Below are positions 25,001 through 37,613 of a stretch of DNA of 64,000 nt, piece after piece. The stretch comes from Zonotrichia leucophrys gambelii (Eukaryota > Chordata > Aves > Passeriformes > Passerellidae). The notes under the pieces are model-generated. The model did no database searches. It saw only the letters and a list, made by a program, of their open reading frames with translations, and was not told the DNA's origin. The translations under genes and the position numbers were made by a program. The stretch spans positions 5,960,001 through 6,024,000 of the forward strand of contig NC_088179.1 of NCBI RefSeq assembly GCF_028769735.1. The letters are read 5' to 3'. Numbering within the stretch: position 1 is the stretch's first letter; each line of letters starts with the position of its first letter.

Positions 25001-26997
25001 ACAGAGAAGCCCCAACTCCCCCAGTCTGCATTCCCAGCATTGCCCCAGCACAGAAACTCTACTCTGTAACTCAGCCCAGGCCAGGTCAGAGGAATCCTTA
25101 CCTCCCAGGGTTAATTAATGCTGTGAGCAGTGATTGTTCAGCAAACAGATTTCCTGCAGGAGCTGGAGATTCTCCACTCCATTGCCAAGTCTAAATACAC
25201 TCAGTTTTTTTAAGATGTGACTGCACAACAGTTTGATCACATGCAAGTACAACAGTTAAATATTGCAATTTGGATATGTGAGGAACATCCCAGACTTGGA
25301 GAGGATGTGGGACACAGGGAGGGGGAGCTGGGGGCCTGAGCAGTGCTGGGGCTCTGTGTGTGCAGCAGGAAGCCAGGACTTCCCTGCCAAGAGCACGTGA
25401 CAGCAGCAGGGAAGCAGCAGCAGCAGGGCACCCTCCTGCACTGGGATGGCCTGGGATGGACATTTCCAGCTAGCACTACATGATCCATGCTGTAAGTCCT
25501 CTTTCCCATCCAGTCTCTCCACATCTCCCTTCAGTCCCTGAGTCCCAGCCAGCCCTTCACTTTCAGCAGTTCAATAAAAGGAAACATCTCTTCCTTATCC
25601 CAGTCCCTGCCATGGCATGTGGAGCATTTCCCCTTCTTTCTCTACAGGATCACTCAGACTGATGGCAAAGGGGAGCCACAGGGGCTCCCTGACTGACTGC
25701 CCTAAAGGAACCCAGGGATAACCCAATTATAAAGCACTGGAATCAAGTGTCAGGCACTTGCATGCTGAATGCAGTTTTAATAGTAAATTCTGCCTTTAGT
25801 TTTTAAACTACACTCCAGCCTGTCACCCCCATTGATGCTCACTCCTTTGGGGCAGGAATGCAGAGGGTGAGATGTGGGGCTGCTGAACTTTGCCAGCCAT
25901 AGGTGCAGTGCCCTGATCCCACTGTGGCAGGACAGGACAGGGCACACACACTGCTCAGCCTGCTGGGACCACACTCCATCTCCAAGCTCCTGGGAAAGCT
26001 CTGCTGCTGTCACCAAAGCAAAGACTAACACAGCCTGACTGCAGAGACTGCCTGGTGCTCCAACAGGCCTGCAAGATTCCTTTCCCCACCTCTCCCCAAG
26101 CAGGAAGGCTCTCCTGTGAGTGCAGCAGCTGACTCAGGCCCTCAGCCAGCTTTTGATCGGGATGGGTTTGGCAGGAATCGGAATCATCTGCTCCAACAAA
26201 ACCAAAGTACTACTATAAAAACATACTCCAAGATTGAATTATTTTGGTCCCAGGAGCGAAAACGCTGCTCTGTGCATATCCATAGAGTGACAAATGCACA
26301 AAGCACCCCGAGGCACTTGGGAACAAACCCTCACCCAGGGGCCACTGGAATGTGGAGCAGCAGAGCTCAGCTGCCCACATGCAACATCCCAACAAACCAC
26401 CTGCCATGGGGGCCTACCATCCACAGCACCAGCCCAGGAAAAAAAACAGCTCCATGCATATTTGAGGCTTTACCCCAGTTTGAATTAGGGATGATGAAAC
26501 TTTCAGTGCACAAATACTGACAAAAAATACAAATTAATTCTCTGTTCTCTCACCCAAATCCAGCTGCATCAATCTTGGTTACACTCAAGCTTCTTAAAAT
26601 ACTGTGCAAGCACTTAGTGAGTCAAATCAATCCCAGACCTTTTATCCAGAGCCAGATTATCTGCTGGGAAGGTGGAACAGGGGCTCCACAATCCAGCCAC
26701 AAGGAATGTGCCTGCTTTCAATCTGAGATTTATATAAAACACACCTAAAAATAATTTGACAGGAATTGTCCAGCATCCAGCTGCCCCTCACACCAGCTCC
26801 TAGACATTCTGGATGAACAAACTTCCTTGACTTCTAGAATTTTACCCCCACCAAAATAAACTGGGATTCAGAAAAGTGACCAATTAGCTGCTGAGAATGT
26901 CTTAGCTACTGATCAGTCTTGCTTGGAAGCACAGACAGTCAGAGAACAAAGTGATGATGAAAGTTTACCTGACAAGAAACCACCTCACAAAACTTAC
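19014..26997 (-). other. VPS8: VPS8 intron between RING exon and penultimate exon
   Basis: The longest VPS8 intron in the window (7984 bp, GT-AG). It carries the 38-bp minisatellite at 19459-19947 and a possible decayed exon at 19114-19169. I saw no recognisable interspersed repeat in the rest. Both flanking exons are in phase 0, so a further 3n-bp alternative exon cannot be excluded, but none was found by eye. Confidence 0.7.
19459..19947. repeat. 38-bp minisatellite, 12.9 tandem copies
   Basis: A unit beginning GGAGGGACACGGGCTGTGTG and ending CCTGCTGCCCCACAAT is repeated twelve full times with no indel, followed by 33 bases of a thirteenth copy. Substitutions are few and recur in several units: CCCTCAAT in units 1 and 10, GCTCCACAAT in 2, 3 and 12, GGTCTG in 3 and 13, CAGGCTG in 8. 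The unit contains no stop codon in any frame of either strand. Because 38 is not a multiple of three, translations cycle every 114 bp and look like repetitive cysteine-rich proteins. It lies 446 bp upstream (in gene direction) of VPS8 exon w28, inside an intron. Confidence 0.97.
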
Positions 26998-27166
26998 CTG
27001 TGCCAGGGAGGCTGCAGCCCCTTTCTTCAGCTCTGAGAAGTTCTCACTCAGCTTCCCTCCCTTGTTGCTGGAGTTGCATTTGTAGCACATCCACCTCATG
27101 AGGCCCTTGGTGACCACCCCACACTCCTTGCTCAGCAGGCACAGCGAGTGGTACAAGTGGCCACAG
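26998..27166 (-). CDS. VPS8: VPS8 exon w27, second half of the RING-H2 finger
   Basis: 169 bp, one base plus 56 codons. Reads CGHLYHSLCLLSKECGVVTK, GLMRWMCYKCNSSNKGGKLS, then ENFSELKKGAAASLAQ. The C-x-H-x2-H-x2-C set and the final CYKC complete the cross-brace ligands of a RING-H2 finger. RING fingers usually bind E2 enzymes or mediate assembly; in the HOPS/CORVET RINGs the established role is subunit contact. Acceptor CTTCCAG, donor GTAAGT, phase 0 at its end. Confidence 0.97.
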
Positions 27167-27694
27167 CTGGAAGAAAGCAAGTCAGGGGGAGGGCAAGGGG
27201 CTGCCCAGTGGGCAAAGGCTGCATCTGGGAACCAGCAGTGTATCCTCACCCTCCTGCTGATTCCCAGACTCACAGAGCCAACACTGGATGCCCATTTGCT
27301 GACACAGCTCAGACTGTAACGCCAAGGTAACAATGATTTCTCCTTATTTTACACACACCTGGGCACACACAGCACATGGGAGAGGCCAGGGCTGTGGCAG
27401 GTCCCAGATGTGCAAACACACAAAGGAGCCCAGGGTGCTGCAGTGCCCAAAGCACACTGCTGGGAGAGGGGACAGCAAACTGACAGCCAGCTCCGGGCCT
27501 GGCAGAGCTGGCTGCATGCAAAGCAGCCTCTGATGGGTGTGATCAGCCAGCCCCTCACAGTGCAAGGCAGCAGGGAGGGAGGTGTGCTCCCAGGAATACA
27601 GATCATTACTCTGGCAAGCCAACCAGTGACAATTTGTTTCCCCTTTTAAAACTATTAACACGATCACAGCTGCAACCCCAGCCCTTAACTTTAC

Positions 27695-27864
27695 CTGAAA
27701 ACAATGATTTCATCAGCAGTTTCTTGCCTCCTTTTGTACTGCTGGAGACAGATGCAGCAGTAATCCTGCTTTGGGGTCAGGCCTCTGGTGACAGAGGCTC
27801 TCAGGTTACACAGGGACCAGTGGAGATCGTGGTTTAGAAGGCTCGTGGTTGTCTCTAGCAGGGT
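27695..27864 (-). CDS. VPS8: VPS8 exon w26, first half of the RING-H2 finger
   Basis: 170 bp, 56 codons plus two bases of Ser. Reads TLLETTTSLLNHDLHWSLCN, LRASVTRGLTPKQDY, then CCICLQQYKRRQETADEIIV and F. The C-x2-C of CCIC supplies the first two zinc ligands of the C-terminal RING; human has CSIC, so this bird has one extra cysteine between the ligands. Acceptor CTCACAG, donor GTAAAG. The 528-bp following intron splits the RING domain just before its CGH motif. Confidence 0.97.
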
Positions 27865-29066
27865 CTGTGAGGAAGACAACCCAGAGAGCAGGTCAGTCTG
27901 TAACCTCCAGACTGCAGAAACTCCCTGCCAGCCAGTTCTTCAGAACAAGCCACTTAGCAGCTCACTAAGAGCAGAAACAACCCAATAAAATCACTTCTCC
28001 TATGTTTTCTCTCCCCTGACCTCAAAACACTTATCCTTTCATCACACGTTAATGGAGCAATTCCTCTGCACTCTCAAATAGACAAGTCCTGTATTGACTT
28101 TTGCCCAAGAGCATTAACAGAGAGATGGCAGGCTCATTTTGTCATCTTCCACATCAAACCCCCTTTTTTTTTGCTTCAACCTGGCAAGCTACTGCTTATA
28201 TCCCCATTTTAGGAGAAATGTGCTAATAAAAATCAAAGCTCAAATGCACTATGGCAATTAAAGTCTTGAAAAAACCCCTTGAACTGCTCATCTACTTGTC
28301 CTTCCCAATGGATGCTCATTTTCCAAGAGCCCAAAGAAGCACCCTGAGTTTCCAGCACCAAGTTTCTCTCAGCACAGGGGCTCTGCTCCCTGATTCATCC
28401 CTGCTCCACAGCAGCAGCTGCAAAAGCAGCACCACAGGATCCCAGCTGGGCACACAGCCTGTCCCAGAGCTGCCAGGCAGGGACAGGGGCTGCCCAGGCC
28501 CTCTGCAAGAACCCAACCCCAGATAAAGGCTCCTGGTGTTCAGCCTGCACAGCAAAGCAATTTCCCACCGTGTTTCTGCACTGGCTGCTGGTACCTGGGG
28601 GTCCTGAGCAGAGCTGGGACAGCTCTGCCACACGATGGGGGAGAGGGGCTTGGAGGAACACTGCATCCTCAAGTGTGGAGACTGCCTGGGATTTGGGACT
28701 GGACTGAGAAAAGCAGGACTGAGATTAAGAGGAAATCTCACCAGGACACAAAGGAAGTGCAGCATTATCACTTGGAAGTGTAAAAACAGCCTAATTTAAA
28801 AACCTGTTATTTAAAACTGCAAAGAGACAAAACATATCAGCTTTGTGCCTTTGAATCTCTAACTGCAGGATGAGCTGGAGAAAAAGCAGATGTTTATCCT
28901 TCTGGTACATTTAACACAGAACTGAGCTGCAGAGGTGTTCACCATGTACCTGTCAGTCCCTTCACTTGCAATCTGTGAGCAAACCAAACTCCTTCCCCAT
29001 CCCCCAGTCACACAGAAATCACTCACATGCCCATTGACTTTGCCCTGCAGACAGAAATGACAAATA

Positions 29067-29082
29067 AGAGAGAGAGAGAGAG
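29067..29082. repeat. (AG)8 microsatellite
   Basis: Sixteen bases of uninterrupted AG dinucleotide, close to the donor side of VPS8 exon w25 in the intron. Confidence 0.9.
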
Positions 29083-29149
29083 CAGTAGGCCAGGCAGCCA
29101 AAATGATGCTGCATGCACTGGTAGAGAGAACAGAACACAGGCAACTTAC

Positions 29150-29230
29150 CTGTTCATAGTTAAAAGTGTCCAGCATTCCCAGGACAAGCCCTTGAATTTC
29201 TCCAAGTTTCCCTTTTCCATAAACTGGATC
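29150..29230 (-). CDS. VPS8: VPS8 exon w25 (DPVYGKGKLGEIQGLVLGML)
   Basis: 81 bp, 27 codons, phase 0/0. Reads DPVYGKGKLGEIQGLVLGML then DTFNYEQ. Acceptor CATACAG, donor GTAAGT. The following intron is 1285 bp with only a short (AG)8 run near its start. Confidence 0.97.
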
Positions 29231-32200
29231 CTGTATGAAGAAATGCAAAGCTGCAGTTGAATCACAGGATATGACCATTCTGATTCTTTTTAGGTCTTTT
29301 TTTCCTCTGGATTGGAGCTGCAAATGGAAGCTATGACTGCAGAGTTAAATATACTGCACATACACAGGGACAGCAGAATGATCCCACACACTGATGGGGA
29401 AAATCAGTAATTAGCAAAACTCAGTAGCTAAGAACATCACTGTAAATTGGTGTGCCTGGGTCAAAACTGGAAACTCCATTCAGGAGCTGACTGGAGAGTA
29501 CATGTGAGGAATACTGAAGGGAACAGCATGGCCAGGCAGCTCCCAGCCCCCACTGCCCCATGCTCTTGCCCAGGCAGGGGTGCCCCATGCCCAGGCTCAC
29601 CCCAGAGCCCTGGTGTGCAGGCTGGAAGAGCAGACCCAGCCACCACTGAGCCCAGGGGAACAGGCCCTGGCAGGGGAACAGGCCCTGGGGCTCTCTGGTG
29701 CTGCAGGGCTGATTTTCACATGCCCTGAACAGCTTCATTGCCATGTCCCAGCACACACGCACAGGGCTGTGGCACAGGTCATCAGCCTGTGCATGTCCCC
29801 CTTCCTGCAGCCCAAACTGCCCTGCACACCCACCCTGGCACCCCCTGAAGCATCACTTTGTGCAGGAAGCTGAGAGAAGCTGTCTGGTGGAGGGGGCAGG
29901 ACACTGGCAAAAACACAACAGCAAAATGTGAAAAGGAAGCTAACCCAGAGAGTAGAAAAATGGTGGGGACACAATGGAAACAGGAACAGCAGTGGGATAA
30001 ACAAACTCTGGATAAGATGAATGAGAGAAGGAGTAGGAGCAAGGCTGATTCCATGCTGGGACTGGGCAAGAGGAATTGAGAGTGATAAAGCCAGGTGACA
30101 AAGACAACTAAAGCAGCATGGAAGCTACACTGCAAGACAGAACAGCAAGCAAGTCAAGGAACTCTTGAACAACAGCCCTCATGGGCAGTGTGACAGGCAG
30201 AAACACCAATGGTCAAACCTAAATACAAGCAGCCCTCAGTAACAGCACTGAGCCCAAAGCAGCTGTGGGTTTGGAGCATGTGGAGGAAGCATGAGGAGCT
30301 GGGGGTACTGCACAGGCTCCTTTTCTGCTGGGTGAACAGCACAGCACAGGAAGAGCATTGCACTGCAGGGATCATGGGGGCAGTGGGATTTCCAGAGAGC
30401 AGCAATGTGACCCAGAGCACAGAGCAGTTGGGCAGGCAGCCCAGCTCCTCTTCTAAAGCCCTCAAGTACATGGCCAACAAGTCACTCATAAACTGTCCCA
30501 ATGCCACAATTTCCATACAACACCTCAAACTTCCTGAACTACAAGTGGAGATTTTCAAAGCCACTGGTTTCCTGTCTGGACACAGAGCAGAAGAAAAGAT
30601 GTGAAGAAGAGGGAAGAATAAAGACCCACCTGCAGCTTTGCAGAGGGAGAACACAAGTCTGAGGGCTTTCAGTTGCTGTCTTTTCCTCAAGTCATGCTTG
30701 ATGATCTTTAAAAATAAAGGCAGCTGGGAAGAAAATGGACTTTCTTCTTTCCAGAGGAGGCTCAGGGTCTGGCCAAGCCTCACCCTGAGCCTGGCAGCCC
30801 AGTGCCAGCACTGGGCCCGTGGCCACTCCCTACTGGAGCCATCCAGCATCACACCCACAGCTCCCAGGTCACCTCTCCAGACAGTTGGAATGCTGCTAAA
30901 TTGCAGCTTCAGACCTCACAGAACTCCAGCCACAAAAGCCTCATGGGATCAATTAGATTTATGGAGGAACAGCTTTCATTAACTTCACCTTATAAAACTG
31001 ATCTCGAGTTGGAATTCAGGCATACTCCAGACGTGCATGTGCCACCCCATGCAGTGGAACAGGCACTGCACCAACCAGGAACAGATCCCAGCAGCCTGCA
31101 TGGCATCAGCACAAGGAGCCAGAGCCAAACTGGCTGCCCTGGGCTGCCACCACCAAACAGATGGGAAGAGCTGGCAGGGCTCCACACACAGCCCAGAGGT
31201 GCTCATGCAGCACTTTCAGCCCCTTCTGTCTCTTCCGTTTCCCATTTCTTCCTGGGTCCAGGAAATAGCACTTGCTTTGCTACCCGTGCTAATAAATGCC
31301 CTCTGCAAACACATTCACTTCAGCTTCTCCCCTCTGCAAGGGGCCAGAGCAGCCACCCCACACAGCTAATCCCAGTCCTGATCTCCCAAACTAGGAAGAA
31401 ACAACGGCCAAAGCCCTAAGCAGGAGTGGAAAAAATATAATGAGAAGCTTTCTGAATCTGTCTGCTTCCACTCTGGAACAGCTTTTAGAGAATCATTCCC
31501 TCCCCTCTTTGGGGTCCCTACTGGTAGCTTTTACATTTCTGGCTTTTCCAGTTCTCCATTTTGTAGGAGACATCAGCTGCATCTGCTTACAAAACATTCA
31601 TGAAGGATTACAGCTTTGTAAGGGAATTAACACTCAACCTCTCAGCCCTCTTCAGAGAGCACTCACATCCTTAATAACATGGAATTTTTCTTAATGCTCA
31701 AGAGGATTCCTCTGGTATCTCTCCTAATGCGGTTGGTTCAGACTTCCCAGTTAATAAGTCACTCCAACATGATAAAGGATGAGCAGGAGCAAATCCATCA
31801 ATTGTTATTTCACATGACTTCAGTTAGATAACAGTGAGCCCAGTGCTGGGACAGGCAGGTGCCAGAGGCCTGAGTCCTCTCTGGGAAGCTGCAGCTCTGG
31901 CCCCAGCCCCTGCAAGGTGCCCTTTGGCCAAAGACTTTGGTTGCAAAGTTAACATTTGCATAAGGTATAATCTGTAAGCAATTAAGCCCAGAAGAGGAAG
32001 AAAAACAGCCTGCTAAAATTGGAATACTCTAATTCCTCTTCAGAGAAGGCAAGATAATCTACCTCAGTTTACTGATGTTATCCACCTTCCCACAAAGCCC
32101 CCAGTGAATTCCTGGGCAGCTGTGCCACCTCCCAGCCTGCAGCTCCAGCATGTATGTGCCCTGTCACAAACCTTGAGCTCTGCTGAAACAGCATTTGAGG

Positions 32201-35031
32201 GCCCTGTCAGACAAGCACCACTTGTAATTCTGCATTTCACCATAAATTTGGAGGGCTTGGGAGAGGCTGTGTGCACCCCAGAGCCCAAAAAGGCTGGTTT
32301 CAGTATTTCCTTGTGGTCACAGTTAAGGTGGCACATCAGTAACACATCCAAGTGTCCTCCACAGAGCTCAGAGCCAAGGCAGAGGGTTTGGCACCAGGGT
32401 TCAGAATTTTGCATGGCTTCAAAGAGCAACAACACAGCTCTACAAAGGAACACCCAGCCAGGGCTAACAACACAGGGATCCTCCTGTCTGGGAAAGCACC
32501 ACGTTGTGATTCTTCCCTGCAGGGCACTTCAATGGCATTCCTGATAACCCAAGGAAGCAGATGACTGCAAGGCAAAAACTCCAGTGCTCTCTGCTGCCTG
32601 GCTCCAAGGGAATTTTCTTCCTGATCCCCAGCAGGGCCAGGGGTCAGAATGCCTGAACATTTGAGCTGGGCACTCATGACAAGGCCACAGAACAAGACCT
32701 GCTCATCACCAGCCTGACACCAGCTTCCCAGCTGGACTCAAAGCAATGCTCTTCCCAGGGCCAAGCTGTGCATCCAAATAAACTTCACAGAAACCTCCCA
32801 CAGGCACCCTCTGCCAGTCCTTGAGCACGAGTTGAACAAAACACAGCCACAAACCCACAGGCAGCCGTGAGCTGGAGCAGGGCAGTGCAGGAACCCAGGA
32901 ATAAGGGCTGCTGGTAAGGCAGAGTGAGTGGAAGTGTGGGGGTTAAGGACAAGAGCACAGGGCTCAATGAAGGGTTTGTCCTGTAACAAAGGACACTGTC
33001 CCCACAGGAGGTGCCAAGCACTGAAGGCACCAGACTGGTGAGACTCAGCACAGGCAAGCTCTCAGAAGAGCCCATCTCCTGATGAGGAGGATAAGTTGGG
33101 AGAGGCTTAAATGAGCTTCAGAGGTGAAAATATTCCGAGGTGAAACCAGCCAGCAATTTCTGAAGGACACAGCTGAGCTGCTGGTATCTGTCAGAGGATC
33201 CCCAGGATGCAGCAAGGGGCTCACACTCTCTCTGCTGCCCACAAACAATCCAGGTCACATCACTCCACACACCTCAGGGGCTTGCAAATGCAGGGGTGTG
33301 AGTGAAATTTATAGAAGTGTTAAGAGGCAAAGTCAACTTAGAGATCCTGTGTATCAACACCACCTCCCCTTCCCTAGGATCTTTTCTTGATCTTTATGAT
33401 GTTATTTTTCCTACACCTGTTTTTCAGCTACAAGGTACCAACTACTCTCCCATTTTATGAACTTCTGATACCAATGCTTTTTACCTGGAATTCAGTCCTT
33501 TTCTCTGCATTTTAAGAAGTCATCATTTTTTGCTCTAGTTGTTCAAAAACTCTGCCTTTCCAAAGCTCTCTTTAGTCAGACTGAATTTGTCAGGCTGTCC
33601 AGGGAGGTGGAATGAGCAGGAGCAGTTCCCCCTGCTCCAAACCCAGTGAGCAGAGCTGCACATGCTGCCCTCAGTGATGCCTGACCCATTCCTGTCCTCA
33701 GTAAAGCACTCACCTGATGCAGCATCCCCTCAGCCTCCCCACCACACCAACCCCTTCCCTCTACAACACACAAAACATTTCCCTCCCCTGCTGCCTCCAG
33801 GACATCAGTGCCAGCTCCTGGAGAAGGATTTTCTATTGCTGCTAGAAGAGTCCATCAGAACAGAAATAGAATGAAATATGTGAAGATTGCCATCAGCAAG
33901 GCTCTCCCTTCATCCCAAAGGAAAGAGGATCTTCCTCCACACTGTCACACCTCCCAGCTGTGTTATCAGTGTGGTCACTGCTCTGACTCCCACCCCATCC
34001 TGGCAGTCCTCAGCACAAGCAGGGAAGCCTCCCTTCCCTGGCAGCCTCCCATTCACTCACAGCTTCTCCTTCCTTTCCTGCCTACATTAAACATCAAACA
34101 AGGCCCAACAGGAAATTATACCAAAACCTCAGCTCAAAGTAGACTAAATAAGTTATTGAAGAGCCATTAGGTTTCCTTAACACTTCCTCTGATAAAACCA
34201 CATTTCATTTGAATACACTTTTTATCCACACTCTTGCAACTTGCTTTGCTGTCTTAGGAGTTTGTTCAAATCCAAGACTGTGAGTAATGTTAAGATCAAA
34301 CCAAGAGGCTGCTAGAGGTGTGTGTGCACCCTGTGAGGCTGTAAGGCCTTTTCCTCCCCCACCTGGAACAGAAACCCTGAACAGTGTTTCAAAACTGTCT
34401 CAACCCTTCAATCATTCCACTCCACAACACAGACAATTCTTCTAATTCCTTTCCTGCATTTCTCAAGGTTTGATATTAAATCCCAACATCAGCTTTCATC
34501 TGAGATTAACAATTTATAGCTGCCTGTGATCACTCAACCCAAGGTCCTGCTTAAAATCAGCTCTTCTGCAAGTTTGCTACTCACTAACTGCATCTCTAAA
34601 ATAATATTGCACCACCAATAATATTTTGGGCTCACTCATGATCTTTCTGCAAAGCCTATACACTTTGCTGTAGTGTCTTCACAGCTGTCCATCCCAGAGC
34701 CTTCACTAAAAGGTTTTCAACAAATTTAGTGCCAATTTTTAGGAAATTCCTTGTGATTTTGCCCTTGAACCTGGCAAGTTTCAGTTCCAAGTAACTGCAA
34801 CCTTTGAGGTACTGCTTTATTTGGTTTGCAGGAATTACTTCAATTACCTTCTCACAGGTCTGTGTGTTCCCACATGTCTCCCCAGCTTTTACACCTTATG
34901 TTTCACCAACAGAACTTTTACTGAAACACTGAACAGACAATAGCTGATCTCATCTCCAACAACCTGGGAACACTTTTCCCCAGTAACCCAGAGGCACAGC
35001 TTGGTGAAAGCTCCTTCCCTTCACAACTCAC
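29231..35031 (-). other. VPS8: VPS8 intron of 5.8 kb, nothing recognised
   Basis: This intron separates the LPSILQRILQ and DPVYGKGK exons, which are adjacent in human VPS8, so no coding exon is expected. The open frames on both strands (for example a 205-codon frame on + starting at 30802) have no recognisable product. A weak CR1-like phrase near 33590 was not accepted as a repeat. Confidence 0.65.
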
Positions 35032-35114
35032 CTGGAGAATCCTCTGCAGGATTGAGGGCAGAGCAATAAATGCAGCCATGTTGTTCAGCACTTGCATTGT
35101 CAAACTCTTCAAAG
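35032..35114 (-). CDS. VPS8: VPS8 exon w24 (LKSLTMQVLNNMAAFIALPS)
   Basis: 83 bp that complete the Ser codon and read LKSLTMQVLNNMAAFIALPS then ILQRILQ. Acceptor ATTCCAG, donor GTGAGT, phase 0 at its end. The following intron is 5801 bp (29231-35031), described separately. Confidence 0.96.
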
Positions 35115-35526
35115 CTGGAATGTCAAACATAACAGCCACAGCAGTTCATTAGGATTCCAGGAGTAAAGAGAGATCAGTCTTACAGATAGAGAGAGTTTTA
35201 TTTCAGGTCATGGTTTCTGGTTTGAAAATAGCTTTTATGTTTTCTCTCCTGCATGTACTGCACTAAGCACACAGTTTTTTTACAGCATAGAGGCTGTTTT
35301 TGATCCCACAATACCTCTGTATTCCCTTCCACACCCCCTGCAGTAAACACCCCCATTTTCACTCACTTGGTAACACCACCATTCACTTTTCCTATTGCTA
35401 CCAAATCCCAGTTTGGATCTCTGTCTGTGTTATGGCCCACAGACTCTAAAAGTCCCAGCACTGATCTTTGCATGAAACTTGTTGCTAGATCCTCATCATG
35501 GGTCTGGGATGGAGCAAAAGACATTA

Positions 35527-35870
35527 TTCAGAGAATCCCAGAGAAGTTTGGGTTGGAAAGGACATTAAAGCTCATCCAGTCCCATCCCCTGCCACAGGCA
35601 GGGACACCTTCCACTACCTCAGGCTGCTCCAAGCCCCATCCAACCTGGCCTTGGACACTCCCAGGGATGGGGCAGCTACAGCTGCTCTGGGCACCGTGTG
35701 CAAGGTCCTTACCTCCCTCACAGGGAACAATTTCTGCCCAAAATCCCATCTAACCCAACTCCCTCAGCCTTTGCTCCCAGCAGAGCTGCTCCATCCATCC
35801 CTCTGGTCACCTTGGTGCCTCCTCTGGACTCTCTCCAGCAGCTCCACGTCCTTCTCTGCTGGGGACTGCC
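35527..35870 (-). mobile_element. CR1 LINE 3' fragment, internally deleted
   Basis: On the + strand the antisense CR1 3' end is plain: GGGTTGGAAAGGACATTAAA, GCTCATCCAGTCCCATCCCC, then the CAGGGACACCTTCCACTA phrase. A more upstream CR1 block follows (CCTCCTCTGGACTCTCTCCA and CCACGTCCTTCTCTGCTGGG). The middle of the usual 3' region seems shortened. The element is thus in the minus orientation, the same as VPS8, and lies within a VPS8 intron. Confidence 0.9.
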
Positions 35871-36404
35871 AAGATCAAAGCATCTAAGCCCCTTTTTAGC
35901 TCCTCTTATCTCTTCCCACAAAGGGAGGCTGCTGTTCAGGGGTGCTGCTGACTCAGAAGTGGAGTAGAGAATTTGGCTGGTGTACTCAAGTCCCACTGAT
36001 TTTATCCATGGCAGCCAGGTGCAGGCAGAGGTGCACAAAGGGCTGGCTATGCACAATGACAGTGTATTCTGTTACCTCAGGAGCTCCCCAAGAGCTCCCC
36101 ACAACCTACAGAGCCTTTGTGCACATTGGGCACCTTGGCTCCTTCAGGAACCACCCTCCATGCAAACAACTTATTAGCACAGGCTGTGGTAGGCTGCTTC
36201 TTCCACACAGAACAAAATAAAGTAAATGAGAAAAACCCCTATCCACCTGACAGCTGCAGCCTACCAAACACCCAACCCCAGCTGCTGCCAGTCAGGGAGC
36301 AGAATATTTAGGAACTGTGTAACAAAACAATTTGTATTCATTCATCAGAGGAGAGACAGCACACAGCTTTTATTATTTGGGGTCACAACTGCCAAAGTAC
36401 TCAC

Positions 36405-36483
36405 ATTCAGAGTGTGGACACTGTGATGAACCAGAGGATTTCTGTGGGGACATCATGGCCTCAAGCAGGGGAAACCAGAGGGC
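36405..36483 (-). CDS. VPS8: VPS8 exon w23 (ALWFPLLEAMMSPQKSSGSS)
   Basis: 79 bp, 26 codons plus one base of Ser. Reads ALWFPLLEAMMSPQKSSGSS then QCPHSE. The ALWFPLLEAMM start is conserved; the serine-rich second half diverges from human. Acceptor ATTTCAG, donor GTGAGT. The following intron is 1290 bp and carries a CR1 3' fragment. Confidence 0.93.
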
Positions 36484-37515
36484 CTGAAATCATGGAATGT
36501 GAGGAGAGAACCAGTAAGAACAGGGCAGTGCTAAAAACAAGCTGTGAGCAATGCCAGAGGCCATTGGCCAAAACTCACTTTCACATTCTGAGAACAGAAC
36601 TGCATTTCTGATAACTGCTGTGGGACAGAGCTGAAACATGGCAAAGTACCCTCACAGAGCAAAGCACTTCACTGGAATTGTGACAACAATCTGTGTTTGC
36701 TTTATTCAATCCACAACTACTTCCCCATGTGAGAGGCAAACTCTCCAGGGCAGAGACAGCTCAGAGTGGGTAGCACAGCAAATGGATCCCAAATGGGAAG
36801 AGACATCTAAATTCTCTCCCTATCTGTTGCAGAATGACACCATTCCAGGGAAGAAATGCAGCAGGTCACCTCTCACACTGGGCAGTGCTTGTGAAGAAAT
36901 TAGAGTTCTTGACTTCCAGCCATGCCACCTCCTCAGGCACGGGAACAACATTCTCTGAGTTCAGAAATTACATAAATTATGCAGAACCTTAAGACTAAAG
37001 ATGGCTTTGTGTGACTGATATGGGCAAAATGGAAACACAACCTCAGTCTGAGGGGATGGGCAAAGCCAGCTCCCTGTGCAAGAGCTGAAGGCAGCTGCAC
37101 TGCCTCCCCCCTCAGAGCTGGCACTCAGTTCAGGGGCTGTGGACAGCTCTGCAGCCACAGTGACAGCAGCAGCAGCTTTGTGCCACCAGGAAGCTGGCTC
37201 AGAGCTCCCAGTGCCTCTGCAGTGTCTGACTGACACTGTGCCCAGCTTCCATCAGGAGCTGCAAAGGGGAAAGGCCGTGGTCTCATCCCCTCCTCCCTCT
37301 GACCTGAACTTTGTGCTTCACCCTCACGAGTGAGGATTTCACTCTTAGGCTCCAAACCCTGAAGCACCACAGGGACACCACAAGGAGAGGCACACAGTGA
37401 CTGCCTGGACACACCAGTGCCCAATGGATGTGCAGAGCAAGAGCCATTTGAGGCAAAGCCTCAGGAGACACAGAGGCCTTGGCTGATTCTGGTGACACAT
37501 TTTTGACTGCCTTAC

Positions 37516-37613
37516 CTCTCGCTGTTGCTGGTCTAAACTGTGTGAATTCCTCTGGCAAAGAGCAATTGTTTTCATTAAAGTATCTTCAATATTTTCTAGC
37601 AAGGAGGGTTCAG
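37516..37613 (-). CDS. VPS8: VPS8 exon w22 (TIALCQRNSHSLDQQQRE)
   Basis: 98 bp: two bases of Thr, then EPSLLENIEDTLMK, then TIALCQRNSHSLDQQQRE. Acceptor GGCTCAG, donor GTAAGG, phase 0 at its end. The following intron is 1032 bp (36484-37515) with nothing recognised. Confidence 0.95.

Noticed and set aside
33586..33612. CAGGCTGTCCAGGGAGGTGG, similar to a phrase in CR1
   Set aside because: About 20 bases only; flanking DNA does not continue the CR1 consensus in either direction.
34262..34271. GTTCAAATCC, a tRNA B-box-like decamer
   Set aside because: No A box at the right spacing and no acceptor-stem complementarity around it; likely chance.
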